This document shows positions 46,263 through 56,568 of a DNA stretch of 64,000 bases, one piece after another. Location of the stretch: the NCBI GenBank assembly GCA_002101205.1, contig LWTM01000077.1, positions 248,001-312,000 on the forward strand, given 5' to 3'. The notes under the pieces are model-generated. The model made no database searches, was not told where the DNA came from, and worked only from the letters and a program-made list of their open reading frames with translations. Made by a program: the position numbers and the translations under genes. Position 1 is the stretch's first letter. Each line of letters starts with the position of its first letter. The DNA comes from Cycloclasticus sp. symbiont of Poecilosclerida sp. N. Its GTDB lineage: Bacteria; Pseudomonadota; Gammaproteobacteria; Methylococcales; Cycloclasticaceae.

Positions 46263-48206
46263 ATGTTATTAGGCGTAGATACCGGCGGGACATTTACCGA
46301 CTTTGTATATATTGACGATGTTGGTGTGCGTATTCATAAGGTGCTTTCAACGCCACAAGCGCCCGAAGAAGCTATTTTGCAAGGCATCGAGGAGTTAGGT
46401 GTTGATAACAAACAATTATTGATTGTGCATGGTTCAACGATTGCAACCAATGCGGTGCTTGAGAAAAAAGGCGTGCGCTGCTGCTTTGTCACCAATCATG
46501 GCTTGGCCGATATGCTAACGATAGGGCGCCAGGCTAGAAAAGAACTGTATGACCTGAACCCCAAGCCGCAAGAACCGCCCGTTCCATTTGAGCTGTGTCT
46601 GGAAACCGGTGGACGTGTATCGGCAAAAGGCGATGTAATAGAGCCTCTAACAGAGGCACAAATTGACCAATTAGTGACGCAGATAAAACAGCTAACACCG
46701 CGCTCAGTGGCTATCAATCTGTTGTTCTCTTTTCTAAATGATGAGGCAGAAAAGCGGCTTGAACAGGCCATGCCAGATGATATTTTTGTTTCGCGCTCAT
46801 CGAAAGTTTTACCCGAATATAAAGAATATGAACGCGGCATGGCAACTTGGCTAAATGCTTACGTTGGCCCTTTGGTGACGGGTTATTTGCAGCGTCTAAC
46901 GCAATCGGTCAAAGCCTCCTCGGTGTCGGTAATGCAAAGCTCAGGCGGCACGATTGCTGCTGAGCAAGCCGGAGAACAGGCTGTTCGTATGCTGTTGTCA
47001 GGCCCTGCAGGCGGTTTAATGGCGGCTTTACATATTGGTCAACGCGCTGGTTTTGAAAACTTATTAACGCTGGATATGGGGGGCACATCAACAGACGTCG
47101 CTCTATTAGATGGAGCGATTTCTCTAACCAATGAAGGGAAGGTTGGCGGCTATCCCGTCGCTGTTCCAATGGTTGATATGCACACGATTGGCGCAGGTGG
47201 TGGCTCAATAGCATCGGTTGATGCTGCCGGTTTATTATGCGTGGGACCTGAATCTGCTGGCGCTTCACCAGGGCCTGCTTGTTACGGTAGAGGCGGGAAG
47301 AAGGTAACAGTGACAGATGCCAATTTGTATTTGCGGCGGGTGAGTAAAAATCACTTCTTGGGGGGTGATCTAGAATTAGATATCGCGGCCAGTAACTGCG
47401 CCATGGAACACCTTGCTCGTGAATTAGGCTGTGAACCTAATCAAGCAGCACAAGGCGTTATCAAGCTGGCCAACGAGCACATGGCCCGAGCATTGCGCGT
47501 TATTTCAATTCAACGAGGCATCGACCCAAGACCCTACGCATTAATGACATTCGGCGGCGCAGGTGGTTTACACGTTTGCGCATTGGCGGATGCGTTAGGT
47601 ATGAGAACGGCTATTGTTCCGGTTTATTCAGGCGTATTGTCGGCGTTTGGCATGTTAGCAGCGCCACGTTCGCGCGAACTATCACGAAGTTTATTAGGTG
47701 AGTTGTCGAGTATGCCGCCTGCGAAAATAGAGCAAGGCTTTGCTGGAATGGTTGCGCAAGGGGAAGTAGAGCTAATGTCTGAAGGGGTGGCGCGTGACGA
47801 TATTGAATTGCGTTATTTAGTTGATTTACGCTACGTCGGTCAATCGTATACATTACCGATTATCTGGACGGGTGTGGACGATGCGGTAAATAGCTTTCAT
47901 AAGATGCATAAAAACCGTTATGGGCATGACTTGGATTTGCCTGTTGAGTTGGTTAACTTGCGAGTCACCTTGTCCGGGGAAATGCCAAAACCGTGTTTGG
48001 ATGAGAAAAGCAAACGCACTGAAAATGACGAATTAACATCAGAGTTAGAAGGTACTTTACGAATATATCAGCGGCAGCATTTAAAACCTAGCGATGTTAT
48101 TTCTGGCGAATCACTTATTGTAGAGCAAGTAGCCACCACCTACCTAGCACCGAACTGGCAGTGCGAACTTGATAGTTTTGGCAACCTAATACTGACTAAA
48201 TATTAG
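46263..48206 (+). CDS. Hydantoinase/oxoprolinase family protein, HyuA type
   Basis: The 647-residue protein has the ASKHA-like nucleotide-binding start LLGVDTGGTFTDFVYIDD. Family features are GSTIATNAVLEKKG, the central LSGPAGGLMAALHIGQ and LDMGGTSTDVALLDG, and the C-terminal-domain AHG-type GGAGGLHVCALADALGM. HyuA subunits normally pair with HyuB in ATP-dependent hydantoin or 5-oxoproline hydrolysis; no hyuB is next to it. It is slightly shorter than typical HyuA. The reaction cannot be stated. It stands alone, divergent from the ABC operon and convergent with the next gene. Confidence 0.85.
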   Translation: MLLGVDTGGTFTDFVYIDDVGVRIHKVLSTPQAPEEAILQGIEELGVDNKQLLIVHGSTIATNAVLEKKGVRCCFVTNHGLADMLTIGRQARKELYDLNPKPQEPPVPFELCLETGGRVSAKGDVIEPLTEAQIDQLVTQIKQLTPRSVAINLLFSFLNDEAEKRLEQAMPDDIFVSRSSKVLPEYKEYERGMATWLNAYVGPLVTGYLQRLTQSVKASSVSVMQSSGGTIAAEQAGEQAVRMLLSGPAGGLMAALHIGQRAGFENLLTLDMGGTSTDVALLDGAISLTNEGKVGGYPVAVPMVDMHTIGAGGGSIASVDAAGLLCVGPESAGASPGPACYGRGGKKVTVTDANLYLRRVSKNHFLGGDLELDIAASNCAMEHLARELGCEPNQAAQGVIKLANEHMARALRVISIQRGIDPRPYALMTFGGAGGLHVCALADALGMRTAIVPVYSGVLSAFGMLAAPRSRELSRSLLGELSSMPPAKIEQGFAGMVAQGEVELMSEGVARDDIELRYLVDLRYVGQSYTLPIIWTGVDDAVNSFHKMHKNRYGHDLDLPVELVNLRVTLSGEMPKPCLDEKSKRTENDELTSELEGTLRIYQRQHLKPSDVISGESLIVEQVATTYLAPNWQCELDSFGNLILTKY

Positions 48207-48730
48207 TAAACACCGCCTAAAGGGTGTGCAGGAACATCATCGTCGCAAGCAAAAACATCCGCTTCGGGGTGATGTTGCTTCACGCCTTCGGTAATGTCGG
48301 CAAGCTTCTTAACAGGGACATCCACCATCATTAAGTATTGCCCTTCTTCCACGGCTTTTTCAAAGGCCTTTAGTCTAGAGTTTGGTGCGCTGATACCAAT
48401 CATTGCAGAACCCCAAGAGCCCACGCCTGCACCAGCTACTGCAATCCCTAAAATAGCACCGCCACCTAATACTAACCCAGCAGGTGGGAATGTCATGGCG
48501 ACAAGGCCTGCTAAAATCCCCGTAACACCACCCACTGCAGCGCCTATTTCTACGCTATGAATAAAGTCGCTGGATTGGAGTAAATTAGCTTCAGGTAAGG
48601 CGGACATATCAGCGCCAGATTTGGCGATCACATGGATGTTGGATTCATTAATACGGGCGAGCAGCATCTCGTTAACAACTTGTTCGGTCGTATCATGATC
48701 TGGCAATAAAAAATACAAACGTCGTTTCAT
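48203..48730 (-). CDS. DUF1269-like glycine-rich protein
   Basis: I use the ATG at 48730 (MKRRLYFLLPDHDTTEQV), giving 175 residues; an upstream ATG would add 14 unlikely residues. The N-terminal part is a small ferredoxin-like fold, followed by a glycine/alanine-rich hydrophobic segment (AAVGGVTGILAGLVAMTFPP...GAGVGSWG). The C-terminus is a soluble strand-helix repeat ending HPEADVFACDDDVP. The layout fits the DUF1269/YlaN-like membrane-associated family. Function unknown. Its stop overlaps the HyuA stop by 4 bases in convergent orientation. Confidence 0.65.
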   Translation of the reverse strand: MKRRLYFLLPDHDTTEQVVNEMLLARINESNIHVIAKSGADMSALPEANLLQSSDFIHSVEIGAAVGGVTGILAGLVAMTFPPAGLVLGGGAILGIAVAGAGVGSWGSAMIGISAPNSRLKAFEKAVEEGQYLMMVDVPVKKLADITEGVKQHHPEADVFACDDDVPAHPLGGVY

Positions 48731-48820
48731 TACAATTACCCCCATATCGTCATGGAAATATAACACTAGCACATGTTTTTGGCTACTGGCGCAATGATTA
48801 GTTCAATTTAAAACAAACTC

Positions 48821-49372
48821 TTAGGGCTTTTTTGCGCTCGTGTGAAACTTTGGGTGATGAGCAAGCACTTGCTCTCCATCGCTGGCCCATGCATGGCAGC
48901 CATCAATATAAAAAGGTTTCGTTGTTTCGGTTGAATTGCGCCCTTTACGAACCCCCGCCATAGTTTGAAAAATAGTTGTAGTTGCAGGTCCAAGCAGGTC
49001 GGTTAAGTGTGTACAGCCTTGCAGTCCACCGACCAGTTTCTTTACGCGCGCCGTCCAGCCAGCGGTGATTTTCTCGCCGATAAGTCTTTTAAAAATAGCT
49101 GTAATATCGGGGCAGCAACCGAAGGGTGACTTGTCAGTAACAGCAATGCAATTATGGATAACTAATTGTTCGTCAACCGTAATACGTACCCACATATCGT
49201 GAATGGCATCGCCAGGTTGAATTGTTCCTCGGTAGGCATTTTCAAAAGGAATCGTCTTTATATCAGTTAAGTGAGCGTCTACATCCCATAATCCATCGTC
49301 ACGTCGGAAACCTGTGCAAGTGATTTGCCGGCGATGGAGTTCTTTTCTTGCGGAACTGGTCGGTAGTGGCAT
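48821..49372 (-). CDS. DUF2889 family protein
   Basis: The 183-residue protein begins MPLPTSSARKELHRRQITC and contains RRDDGLWDVDAHLTDIKT, GDAIHDMWVRITVD, CPDITAIFKRLIGEKI, then GLQGCTHLTDLLGPATTT, a pattern I recognise as DUF2889. No enzymatic role is known to me. Family members often lie near degradation or transport genes. It is divergent from the copper-type ATPase, with about 100 bases between them. Confidence 0.8.
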   Translation of the reverse strand: MPLPTSSARKELHRRQITCTGFRRDDGLWDVDAHLTDIKTIPFENAYRGTIQPGDAIHDMWVRITVDEQLVIHNCIAVTDKSPFGCCPDITAIFKRLIGEKITAGWTARVKKLVGGLQGCTHLTDLLGPATTTIFQTMAGVRKGRNSTETTKPFYIDGCHAWASDGEQVLAHHPKFHTSAKKP

Positions 49373-49471
49373 TTAATATGTACCTGTGATGTTTTTGAAT
49401 TTAAATGAAACTTTATTCAGTGTCATATGAACTAAGCATGTTAATGCGTCAACGTAAAATAAGGAACCCAA

Positions 49472-51913
49472 GTGAGTAAAGAATATAGTCGCCGTCATTG
49501 CGATAACGAAACAGCCACGGAAAAGAACAAGGATCCTGTTTGTGGCATGACAGTTACGGGTGACGCGAAGCACCATACAGAATACAACGGTCAATGGTAT
49601 GGCTTTTGTTGTAAAGCTTGTTTGACTAAGTTCAACAAAGACCCTGAGCTGTATTTGTCCGATAAGCCGCGTCCAGAACCGGTAGTCGTGCTAGCCGCTA
49701 AGTATATTTGCCCCATGTGTCCTGGAATAGAAAGCGACGAACCAGATATTTGTTCAAAATGTGGCATGGCGTTAGAACCAGAAATATTTGTACCGCCTTC
49801 AACGCACACCAATTATATTTGCCCTATGCACCCCGATATTGTTGAACAGAACGCGGGGTCATGCCCTAAGTGCGGTCGGACGTTAGAAGAAAAAACAGTT
49901 GTTCTTGAAGAACAAAACCCTGAACTTGACGATATGTCGCGTCGGTTAAAAATCAGTTTATTCTTTACCGTGCCCCTATTTATTATAGCGATGTCCGAAA
50001 TGGTGGTTGGCGATAGCATTTTTAATATAGCGTCAGCGCCGGCATTGCAATGGATTCAACTTTGTTTAGCTGCACCGGTTGTGCTTTGGGCGGGTTGGCC
50101 GTTTTTTGAACGTGCAGTGCAATCGGTAAAAAGCTGGAATTTAAACATGTTCACTCTGATTGGTTTGGGCGTAACAGTGGCATGGCTATACAGTTTGGTT
50201 GCGGTGTTAATGCCAACAATATTCCCCGAAAGTTTATTAACGCCACAAGGCGTTATAGCCGTTTATTTTGAAGCGGCAGCCGTCATCATCAGCTTAGTTC
50301 TATTGGGTCAAGTGCTGGAGTTAAAGGCTCACGGGCAAACTAATAAAGCCATTCATTTATTGTTGGATTTGTCGCCGAATATGGCGCGGCGAGTTAACGA
50401 AAATGGTGATGAACAAGACGTTTTGCTAGAAGATGTTGTAGTGGGTGATTTGTTACGCGTTAGACCGGGCGAAAAAGTACCTGTGGACGGAGTGTTAATT
50501 GAAGGTAATAGTTCCATAGATGAATCTATGCTAACTGGGGAGCCGATTGCGACCGAGAAAATGACCAGCGACTCAGTGGTGGCCGGCACCGTTAATGGCC
50601 ACGGTACGTTCATATTTAAAGCCCAGCGCGTGGGCGCTGAAACGCTGTTGGCGCAGATCATTCAAATGGTGCGTGAGGCACAACGTAGCCGCGCACCCAT
50701 TCAACGCGTAGCCGATGTTGTCGCATCGTGGTTTGTACCCATTGTGTTGGGTATTTCAGTCGTCACGTTTTTTGCATGGTATTTTTTGGCGGCAGAATAC
50801 GCACTAAGTTTAGCCGTTGTTAATGCGGTTGCCGTGTTAATTATTGCCTGCCCTTGCGCATTAGGCTTAGCAACACCTATGTCTATTATGGTTGGTATGG
50901 GCCGTGGGGCGCGTATGGGCGTATTAATTAAAGATGCCGCAGTGCTTGAAGTGATGGGAAAAATTGATCTGCTCGTGGTTGATAAAACAGGCACGTTAAC
51001 AGAAGGTAGACCCAGTGTTGTAGCGTTTGAAACGCTTGAAGGCATTGATCGTGCAAAAGCTCTTATTTTAGCAGCCAGTTTAGAAAAAGTTAGCGAGCAC
51101 CCATTAGCAGAAGCGGTGGTACGGATGGGGGGCGATCAAGAGTTATTTGATGTGGATGATTTCTCCGCAACACCGGGTAAAGGCGTGTCTGGTGATATTG
51201 AAAAGCAAACTGTTTTAATCGGTAACTTACGATTCTTAGAAGAAAATAATATTGATACCAGCGGTTTAAAAGCAAGACAACAAGCGCGAGAGTCAATGGC
51301 TGAAACGCCCTTATATATGGCAGTTAATAATCAAGCTGCGGGTGTTTTCTTCTTAACAGATAAAATTAAAGCAACAACTGTAGAAGCTATTCAACAGTTA
51401 CAGTCAAGTGGCGTAAAAGTAATGATGCTAACGGGAGATCAGCAAGGCCCAGCTCGACAAGTAGCAAGCCGCTTAGGTATTGATGAGTATCGAGCAGGGG
51501 TATTGCCATCAGAAAAAGTAGCAGTAGTTAAAGAACTACAAGCGAAAGGAAATTTAGTCGCAATGGCAGGTGATGGCGTGAACGATGCACCCGCTTTAGC
51601 GCAAGCCGATGTGGGTATTGCTATGGGGAATGGTTCAGATGTGGCAATAGAAAGCACGGGGGTTGTGCTGGTGAAAGGTGATTTACGCGGCATTGTACGC
51701 GCGCAAAAACTCAGTAAAGAAACGATGAAGAATATTCGCCAAAACCTCACTTTCGCCTTTCTTTATAACGGCCTCGGTGTGCCCATTGCAGCCGGTGTTT
51801 TGTACCCATTTTTAGGTGTTCTTTTATCACCCATGCTTGCCGCAGCCGCGATGAGTTTAAGCTCAGTATCGGTTATTAGTAATGCGTTAAGGCTTAAAAA
51901 TATAAAATTGTAA
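49472..51913 (+). CDS. P1B-type heavy-metal (copper/silver) translocating ATPase
   Basis: The 813-residue pump has an unusual N-terminus: a YHS-type domain ([20 protein letters not shown]) and two heavy-metal-binding zinc-ribbon-like modules ([10 protein letters not shown]...CSKCGMALE and [11 protein letters not shown]...CPKCGRTLE), not a classical GMTCxxC domain. The pump core has TGEP, the membrane CPC ([13 protein letters not shown], about residue 460), DKTGTLT (about 503) and [12 protein letters not shown] (about 700). The CPC with the C-terminal MxxSS ([10 protein letters not shown]) points to Cu+/Ag+ export. The start codon is GTG at 49472 behind AAGGA. No CueR-type promoter is evident upstream. 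Confidence 0.93.
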   Translation: MSKEYSRRHCDNETATEKNKDPVCGMTVTGDAKHHTEYNGQWYGFCCKACLTKFNKDPELYLSDKPRPEPVVVLAAKYICPMCPGIESDEPDICSKCGMALEPEIFVPPSTHTNYICPMHPDIVEQNAGSCPKCGRTLEEKTVVLEEQNPELDDMSRRLKISLFFTVPLFIIAMSEMVVGDSIFNIASAPALQWIQLCLAAPVVLWAGWPFFERAVQSVKSWNLNMFTLIGLGVTVAWLYSLVAVLMPTIFPESLLTPQGVIAVYFEAAAVIISLVLLGQVLELKAHGQTNKAIHLLLDLSPNMARRVNENGDEQDVLLEDVVVGDLLRVRPGEKVPVDGVLIEGNSSIDESMLTGEPIATEKMTSDSVVAGTVNGHGTFIFKAQRVGAETLLAQIIQMVREAQRSRAPIQRVADVVASWFVPIVLGISVVTFFAWYFLAAEYALSLAVVNAVAVLIIACPCALGLATPMSIMVGMGRGARMGVLIKDAAVLEVMGKIDLLVVDKTGTLTEGRPSVVAFETLEGIDRAKALILAASLEKVSEHPLAEAVVRMGGDQELFDVDDFSATPGKGVSGDIEKQTVLIGNLRFLEENNIDTSGLKARQQARESMAETPLYMAVNNQAAGVFFLTDKIKATTVEAIQQLQSSGVKVMMLTGDQQGPARQVASRLGIDEYRAGVLPSEKVAVVKELQAKGNLVAMAGDGVNDAPALAQADVGIAMGNGSDVAIESTGVVLVKGDLRGIVRAQKLSKETMKNIRQNLTFAFLYNGLGVPIAAGVLYPFLGVLLSPMLAAAAMSLSSVSVISNALRLKNIKL

Positions 51914-51945
51914 TTTAGCAATAAGCAATTTGAATGAGTTAACCG

Positions 51946-52523
51946 TTAGTTAGCCTTTACCTTGAATATGGATGATCTACTAGAGAAATCTTTGCTTTTG
52001 AAATAATGATGTGTGATTTTTTCTGAGCTATCTATTCTTATGAGTTCTAAGTCTGTTAATTTTTTTAAGTCGCGCATAGAGGTTCTGCCAGACACGCCAG
52101 ATTAAACGGCCTTGTACCAAGGTTCCGATTTTAAAATATCCCTTATTCGGACCGCTTTATTTACCATTAAATTAGACAACACATTGTGTTAGCGAACCGT
52201 TACTTTTTAGATGAAACAAGGCCTTCCAATCTTGCGCTAACGAGGGCAGACGAAACTAATTTGTTTGCACGGTCATGTAATCGGTTAACAGTATTGAGCA
52301 TGCCTTTAAGAAATTCGAAAAACATTGCGGCTGAATATTCTTCTGAGAATCCATAAGCGCCCTTAAGGTTGCTTACCCGCCTTTGTTTTTATTCCTTCAT
52401 CTGATCTTCTGTTAGATTTAAAATATCGGTCATTCCGTTATATGATAGCTCACCGCCCTCAATCGTATTCGTGCTGTAAATAGATGAGAGAATTACACTT
52501 AGATTAAATGTTTTGTACAACAT
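51946..52523 (-). pseudogene. Degenerate Fic-family-like gene
   Basis: The 749-base gap 51914-52662 has no intact gene. On the minus strand three broken frames follow one another. The first starts at ATG 52523 and encodes SSIYSTNTIEGGELSYN, similar to the Fic N-terminal S-x-x-IEG-x-x-L motif, then stops. The second, around 52230-52370, includes MFFEFLKGMLNTVNRLHDRA and stops. The third, 51946-52170, reads as a winged-helix end (SGRTSMRDLKKLTDLELIRI) with an in-frame stop just before it. The Fic core (HxFx[D/E]GNGR) is missing. The order fits a Fic AMPylase-like protein with a C-terminal HTH, but the identification rests on short motifs. Confidence 0.42.
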
Positions 52524-52662
52524 TATGTCGCGTAAAATGACAGTGCATAATCTTTTATGCCACGTTGCAACGATAGAGGGTTGAGTGGTTGTCCTGTAAG
52601 TTGAATAAGCACTTTTTTTACTATCGTTTCAGCTAAGAATTAATGGGAAGTTAAACAGAAGA

Positions 52663-55548
52663 ATGAAGGGTGCGTTTATGCGTGGGGCGAAGCAAAGGTT
52701 AAATCGCTACATTGAAGAAAGTTTGTCGCTAATTCCTGACTCGCTTCATGAAAATGTAGCAACCGTTTGGGAGCAGATAACAGGCGTTGATTTTGAAGGA
52801 AGCGACCAAGCAAACATAAATGCTTTTACGCGAGTTTTAGCCTGTAGCGCGTTCGTGCAAAAACAAGCAATAAAACACCGCCATATGGTTGTAGCGGGTT
52901 TTAGCTTAACGAATACCCAAAAATTACAGTTGCCGGCAAACTTTCACACAGAACTGAAAAACACGATAGCGCAGGCTAAAGATGAAGCGGCGGTTCAGCG
53001 TATTGTGCGGCAATCACGTAATCAAAAAATGTTGCTTATTACATGGGCGCAGCTAACGGGTGCTGACATTAACGATGTTATTTATAGCTTGTCGGAATTG
53101 GCGGACTGTTATATTCAAATAGCGTGTAACTGGACGCATCAACAATTATCTAGCCTCTATGGTGCGCCTAGAGATGCGCAAGGTGCGGAACAAAAACTTA
53201 TTGTTATTGGTATGGGAAAGTTGGGCGCGAAGGAGCTAAACTTCTCCTCAGATATTGATCTTATTTTTTGTTATCCATCAGTTGGTGAAACCGATGGCTT
53301 GCGTTTAATAAGCAACGAAGAGTTTTTTACAAGGCAGTGTCGTTTGATTATTAAGTTATTGGATCAAAATACGGTGGATGGTTTTGTGTTTCGTGTTGAT
53401 ACGCGCCTGCGGCCTTTCGGTGACAGTGGTGCGTTGGTATTAAGTGGCGAAGGCATGGAGATGTATTATCAAAGCCATGCGCGTGAGTGGGAACGGTACG
53501 CGATGATTAAAGCGCGTTTAATTACCGGTAATGAGCGCGATAAAGTGAACCTTACTTCAATGCTACGAGCATTCGTCTTTCGGCGATATTTAGATTACGG
53601 TGTGTTTGATTCTGTCCGAGTGATGAAACGTCAAATTGAAGCACAATTACAGCGTAAAGGAGTTGAGCATAATGTGAAGCTTGGGGTTGGTGGGATTCGA
53701 GAAATAGAATTTATTGGGCAGGCGTACCAGCTGATTAATGGTGGCCGGGATAAGTCATTGCAGCAGCGTGGCATATTGAAAATTTTAAATTTATTGGCTG
53801 AGAAAAACCACATCTCTAAAAAGGCAGCGGATGAATTAACCTACGATTACGCTTACTTGCGGCGTTTAGAAAATCACCTGCAAGAAATAAACGATCAACA
53901 AACCCATGTTTTGCCAAGTAATGAATTAGACCAAGCACGATTATTACTAGCCATGAATGTTAGTAACTGGGAGCTGTTGCTTGATGATGTACGTAGGGTT
54001 ATGGCGCGTGTGCACGCGTATTTTGAGGGTTTGGTGGATTTTTCAAAGGAGCGTCCTGCTGATAAAGGCATTGATTGGCAGGCGTTAGATGCCGAGACAC
54101 TAGAGCAATATCTAGCGTCGAACAATATCGTTGCAAGCCGCGCCACTCAGAACGATATTATTGAGTTTTGCAACAGTTATTCTGTGCGCCAATTAGCAGA
54201 AAAAGGGCGAGAGTACTTCATTCAATTAATGCCGATGTTATTAAATGCATTGTTATTGCAAAAGCCTTGTGAGAAGACGTTGTCCTTGTTGTTGATTATG
54301 TTGGAGAATATTTGTAATAGAACCGTTTACTTGGTGCTGTTGGTAGAAAATAAAGCGGTGTTTGAGCAGTTGGTCCGCCTAGCGATGTTAAGTCCGCTGA
54401 TTATTACGCAAGTAACAAAAACACCTATTCTGCTAGATGAACTCATTGACCCCGCTAGTTTGTATCACCCGCCGACTAAAGAAGCGTTAGAAGCAGAATT
54501 GAAAACAATGCTTTTGGATGTTAAAGGTGATGATATTGAAGGACATATGGAAACGTTGCGCTTGTTTAAACAGGTGAATGTTTTGCGTGTTGCAGCGGCA
54601 GATTTAACGGACGTTATTCCACTCATGGTGGTCAGCGATAAGTTAACCAGCATTGCAGAAGTGGTTTTGCAACAAGCGCTTTTGTTTAGCTGGCAATTAA
54701 TTTGTGCCCAATACGGCGTGCCCGAAGGTGCAAATTCAAAATGTGTTAGTGGCTTCTCAGTCATTGGTTTTGGAAAAATGGGCGGTATGGAACTGGGTTT
54801 TAGTTCAGATTTAGATATTATTTTTCTACATAAAGATGTGGCGATAGATGAAATAACAGTGGGTGATAAGCCTATATCATTGGCTGAATTTTATATGCGA
54901 CTAGGCCGAAAGGTGATTACCTTTATGACAACGCGTACTTTCTCTGGCAGCTTGTATGAAATGGATTTGCGCTTAAGACCGAATGGGAACTCTGGGCTTT
55001 TAGTGACCTCGGAATCTTCGTTTTCAGGGTACCAAAAGAGCCAAGCATGGACATGGGAGCATCAGGCATTAATACGGGCACGTTTTGTGGCAGGCTGTAA
55101 GCAAATGGGTGATTCGTTTAATACCATTCGAGCTGAGGTGTTAGCAAAGCGACGCGACACGGATACCTTGAGGAATGATGTTGTTGTCATGCGAAAAAGA
55201 ATGCGCACCGCTCTGCTGAAAACGCAAGCGGGTTATTTTGATCTAAAACATGGTATTGGAGGTATTGTCGATATTGAGTTTATTGTACAATTCGGTGTCT
55301 TGGTTAATGCGAGTGAACAGCACGCCTTGTTAACGCATACGGACAATGTTCGTTTATTGCTTGAATTGCAGAACATAGGCTTTTTATCTAGCCAGCAAGA
55401 ACAAGGTTTGAGCATCGCCTATAAAACATATCGCAAGGCAGTGCATCATGCGGCGTTGGCACAAACATCAACAATGGTTGGTGAATATTTGGTCGAAGAC
55501 CACGTCCAACTGGTGACATCAGTATGGAACGATATTTTTAATCACTAG
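52663..55548 (+). CDS. glnE: Glutamine synthetase adenylyltransferase/deadenylase GlnE
   Basis: GlnE attaches and removes AMP on glutamine synthetase according to P-II state, tuning nitrogen assimilation. The 961-residue protein contains two nucleotidyltransferase domains: GMGKLGAKELNFSSDIDLIF (N-terminal, about residue 185) and GFGKMGGMELGFSSDLDIIF (C-terminal, about residue 705). Each is followed by a GlnD-PII/GARE-like helical region with GGIREIEF and GGIVDIEF. An ATG at 52678 is an alternative start. ilvE and waaF follow on the same strand, as in many gammaproteobacteria. Confidence 0.96.
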   Translation: MKGAFMRGAKQRLNRYIEESLSLIPDSLHENVATVWEQITGVDFEGSDQANINAFTRVLACSAFVQKQAIKHRHMVVAGFSLTNTQKLQLPANFHTELKNTIAQAKDEAAVQRIVRQSRNQKMLLITWAQLTGADINDVIYSLSELADCYIQIACNWTHQQLSSLYGAPRDAQGAEQKLIVIGMGKLGAKELNFSSDIDLIFCYPSVGETDGLRLISNEEFFTRQCRLIIKLLDQNTVDGFVFRVDTRLRPFGDSGALVLSGEGMEMYYQSHAREWERYAMIKARLITGNERDKVNLTSMLRAFVFRRYLDYGVFDSVRVMKRQIEAQLQRKGVEHNVKLGVGGIREIEFIGQAYQLINGGRDKSLQQRGILKILNLLAEKNHISKKAADELTYDYAYLRRLENHLQEINDQQTHVLPSNELDQARLLLAMNVSNWELLLDDVRRVMARVHAYFEGLVDFSKERPADKGIDWQALDAETLEQYLASNNIVASRATQNDIIEFCNSYSVRQLAEKGREYFIQLMPMLLNALLLQKPCEKTLSLLLIMLENICNRTVYLVLLVENKAVFEQLVRLAMLSPLIITQVTKTPILLDELIDPASLYHPPTKEALEAELKTMLLDVKGDDIEGHMETLRLFKQVNVLRVAAADLTDVIPLMVVSDKLTSIAEVVLQQALLFSWQLICAQYGVPEGANSKCVSGFSVIGFGKMGGMELGFSSDLDIIFLHKDVAIDEITVGDKPISLAEFYMRLGRKVITFMTTRTFSGSLYEMDLRLRPNGNSGLLVTSESSFSGYQKSQAWTWEHQALIRARFVAGCKQMGDSFNTIRAEVLAKRRDTDTLRNDVVVMRKRMRTALLKTQAGYFDLKHGIGGIVDIEFIVQFGVLVNASEQHALLTHTDNVRLLLELQNIGFLSSQQEQGLSIAYKTYRKAVHHAALAQTSTMVGEYLVEDHVQLVTSVWNDIFNH

Positions 55549-55635
55549 GTATGTGGCATTTATTTTTACAAAGGCCTTTGCGCGAAATAGCTTCCGTGAA
55601 AGGTCTTTTACACAGTTAAAAGGTGGGGATTGGTT

Positions 55636-56556
55636 ATGGGGATGGACGATAGAGACGGCGTCATTTGGTTGGATGGTAAGTGGGTCGAGTGGCGTGATGC
55701 CAAAATTCATGTTCTAACGCATACGTTACATTATGGCATGGGTGTATTTGAAGGTGCGCGGGCGTACAAAACCAGCGAAGGCTCCGCTATATTTAGATTG
55801 CACGATCATACTGACCGCTTATTCAGGTCGGCGCATATTTTGAACATGAAAGTGCCTTTCGACAAAGACACACTTAACCAGGTGCAATGCGATGCGGTTT
55901 CAAAAAACAATTTGAACTCTGCGTATTTACGCCCCATGTGCTTTTACGGATCAGAAGGCATGGGTATTCGTGCTGACTGCTTAAAAGTTCACGTGATGGT
56001 TGCTGCATGGGAATGGGGTACGTACTTAGGTGAAGACGGTATTGAAAAAGGCATCCGTATTCGTACGTCGTCGTATATTCGTAATCACGTCAATAGCGTT
56101 ATGTGCAAAGCTAAAGCGAATGGCAATTACATGAACTCAATCCTTGCGCTACAAGAAGCTATTTCTTGTGGTTATGATGAAGCGATGTTATTAGACCATG
56201 AAGGTTATGTTGCTGAAGGCAGTGGCGAGAACATATTCCTTGTACGTAACGGTAAATTAATTACGCCAGATTTAACGTCGGCGCTAGAGGGCATTACCCG
56301 TGAAACGATTTTTCAACTAGCTGAAGAATGTGGCCTGCAAGTTGTAGAAAAACGCATCACACGTGATGAAGTTTATGTGGCAGATGAAGCCTTCTTTACT
56401 GGCACAGCAGCGGAAGTAACGCCCATTAGAGAAGTGGATGACCGTATGATTGGTAATGGTGGTCGTGGCCCAATTACTGAGCGTTTACAAACAATGTATT
56501 TTGATGCGGTTCATGGGCGGTCTGCGAAGCATAGTAGTTGGTTAACCCACGTTTAG
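55636..56556 (+). CDS. ilvE: Branched-chain amino acid aminotransferase
   Basis: IlvE interconverts leucine, isoleucine and valine with their keto acids using PLP. Starting at ATG 55636 gives 306 residues. Class IV aminotransferase features are LHYGMGVFEGARAYKT, the catalytic lysine Lys160 in CKAKANGNYMNS, EGSGENIFLVRNGKL and FFTGTAAEVTPI. An ATG at 55642 or TTG at 55630 could also be used. It lies between glnE and waaF, a conserved order. Confidence 0.95.
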   Translation: MGMDDRDGVIWLDGKWVEWRDAKIHVLTHTLHYGMGVFEGARAYKTSEGSAIFRLHDHTDRLFRSAHILNMKVPFDKDTLNQVQCDAVSKNNLNSAYLRPMCFYGSEGMGIRADCLKVHVMVAAWEWGTYLGEDGIEKGIRIRTSSYIRNHVNSVMCKAKANGNYMNSILALQEAISCGYDEAMLLDHEGYVAEGSGENIFLVRNGKLITPDLTSALEGITRETIFQLAEECGLQVVEKRITRDEVYVADEAFFTGTAAEVTPIREVDDRMIGNGGRGPITERLQTMYFDAVHGRSAKHSSWLTHV

Positions 56557-56568
56557 TTTAAAAAGAAC

